Of a DNA stretch of 16,198 bases, positions 15,200 through 16,198 are shown one piece after another. A program made the translations under genes and the position numbers. Below the pieces are notes generated by a model that saw only the letters and a program-made list of their open reading frames with translations, was not told the DNA's origin and made no database searches. The stretch comes from Saprospiraceae bacterium. Lineage in GTDB: Bacteria; Bacteroidota; Bacteroidia; Chitinophagales; Saprospiraceae. The DNA lies in NCBI GenBank assembly GCA_023300255.1, contig JALZWC010000784.1:1-16198 (forward strand), given 5' to 3'. Each line of letters opens with the position of its first letter. Position 1 is the stretch's first letter.

Positions 15200-15258
15200 A
15201 TATAACAAAAAATGAAAGTATTAGGCTTGTTCTCTAATAACACATTAATTAATCAACT

Positions 15259-16198
15259 ATGACAACAAGAAGATCATTTATAAAAAATATAACCTGGGCT
15301 AGTGCCGCAATATCAATAGCTGGCTGCACCAATCAACCAAGGCCAATGGCTAACAAAGTAGTTGAAAAAGAATTAAAAATCTCCCTAGCTCAATGGTCCC
15401 TCAACAGAGCCTTTTTTGCGAAGGAATTAGATCCTAATGACTTTGCTAATATTGCTATCAAAGAATATGGTATATCTGCTATAGAATTTGTTAATGCGTT
15501 TTATAAAGAGCAAGCTGAAGAAGAAATCTTTTGGACGACTATGAAAGAACGCTCTGATAATGCAGGTGTGAAAAATTTACTAATCATGGTGGATGAGGAA
15601 GGCGACCTAGGGAACACCAATGATTCAGAAAGAAAAACAGCCGTAGAAAACCACTACAAATGGGTGCATGCAGCAAAACTATCAGGCTGTCATTCTATTA
15701 GGGTCAACGCTTTTGGAGAAGGCGAGAAAGCGACAGTACGTGCTGCCTTAGTAGATGGGATGGGGCAATTAGCCAATTATGCAGCAAAAGAAAATATTAA
15801 CGTTATTATTGAAAATCATGGCTTATTTAGTTCTGATGGAAAATTCATTGCAGGTATTATGAAAGAGGTCAATTTACCTAACTTTGGTACATTGCCAGAT
15901 TTTGGCAACTGGTGTACAAATGCTAAATGGGGCAGTACACAAAAAAATAAATGCGAAGAAGTTTATGATCGCTATCAAGGTGTAAAAGATTTCCTACCTT
16001 ATGCTAAAGGTGTTAGCGCAAAGTCTTATAATTTTAATACCGAAGGAGAAGACACCATTATCGATTATCAGAAAATGTTGAAAATCGTTAAGGGTTCTGA
16101 TTACGATGGTTATATAGGTATTGAATATGAGGGCGAAGATTTGGGGGAACCAGAAGGTATACGAATGACGAAGGCCCTGATGGAAAAGGTTTGGGCTA
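15259..16198 (+). CDS. Sugar phosphate isomerase/epimerase-like TIM barrel lipoprotein (3' end outside window)
   Basis: The frame opens at ATG 15259 and is still open at the window edge after 313 codons. The start carries a twin-arginine motif (TRRSFIKN, R4-R5) and a lipobox-like SIAGC with C23. It is therefore probably exported folded through Tat and lipid-anchored. The body is an AP-endonuclease-2/xylose-isomerase-like TIM barrel (KISLAQWSLNRAFF onward). Likely metal or substrate residues are E185 with H187 (IIENHG), D214 (LPDFGNW) and E289 (GIEYEG); K255 lies in VSAKSYNF. Proteins of this type in Bacteroidota isomerise or epimerise sugars or polyols, and the substrate cannot be told. The divergent beta-galactosidase suggests a role after galactoside cleavage. 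Few residues are likely missing. Confidence 0.85.
   Translation, partial: MTTRRSFIKNITWASAAISIAGCTNQPRPMANKVVEKELKISLAQWSLNRAFFAKELDPNDFANIAIKEYGISAIEFVNAFYKEQAEEEIFWTTMKERSDNAGVKNLLIMVDEEGDLGNTNDSERKTAVENHYKWVHAAKLSGCHSIRVNAFGEGEKATVRAALVDGMGQLANYAAKENINVIIENHGLFSSDGKFIAGIMKEVNLPNFGTLPDFGNWCTNAKWGSTQKNKCEEVYDRYQGVKDFLPYAKGVSAKSYNFNTEGEDTIIDYQKMLKIVKGSDYDGYIGIEYEGEDLGEPEGIRMTKALMEKVWA

Overview
This 16.2 kb window comes from the chromosome of an AT-rich member of the Bacteroidota, probably from the Saprospiria or a nearby marine lineage. Four things point there. There is a carotenoid phytoene synthase of the Bacteroidota type. There is a very large FG-GAP/VCBS-ASPIC lipoprotein. A periplasmic LacZ-type GH2 enzyme is paired with a sugar isomerase carrying Tat and lipoprotein signals. 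Genes lack clear Shine-Dalgarno sequences, and one candidate promoter fits the TTG/TAnnTTTG type. The lineage below phylum is inference. No rRNA, tRNA, CRISPR array, transposase or phage gene was seen.

Layout. 1-105: possible 3' tail of an unidentified upstream gene. 150-989: phytoene synthase (crtB). 1369-3061: a MarR-family regulator followed by an RND/HlyD-type periplasmic adaptor with no pump gene after it. 3223-3684: small two-helix membrane protein. 4032-5378: mtaB, a tRNA methylthiotransferase, convergent with an HD-domain-like protein (5433-6011, minus). 6222-7370: an HtrA/DegP-like protease with one PDZ domain and a clear rho-independent terminator. 7738-8358: unknown small lipoprotein. 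8490-11828: a 1112-residue FG-GAP/VCBS + ASPIC/UnbV lipoprotein. 12003-15143 (minus): secreted GH2 beta-galactosidase, convergent with the FG-GAP gene. 15259 to the window end: a sugar phosphate isomerase/epimerase-like protein, divergent from the beta-galactosidase and cut by the window edge.

The genes are mostly ordinary. Functionally they form a carotenoid gene, an efflux-type regulator/adaptor pair, a tRNA-modification gene, an envelope quality-control protease, and a right-hand block for surface glycan handling (FG-GAP lipoprotein, beta-galactosidase, isomerase).

The most unusual signal is between the genes. Nearly every large intergenic space is filled by a long imperfect palindrome, and at least six unrelated designs occur in 16 kb: a 163-bp element whose right end touches the marR start codon and which has a half-copy at 3684; a 36-bp hairpin built of two dyads; a TCAGA-rich palindrome; a C/G-rich nested palindrome; a purine/pyrimidine-rich palindrome; and a three-copy family with cores of about 65-75 bp, made of ACATAGGT-like units. 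These look like MITE- or REP-like non-autonomous repeats, or retained bidirectional terminators. No mobilising gene is present in the window.
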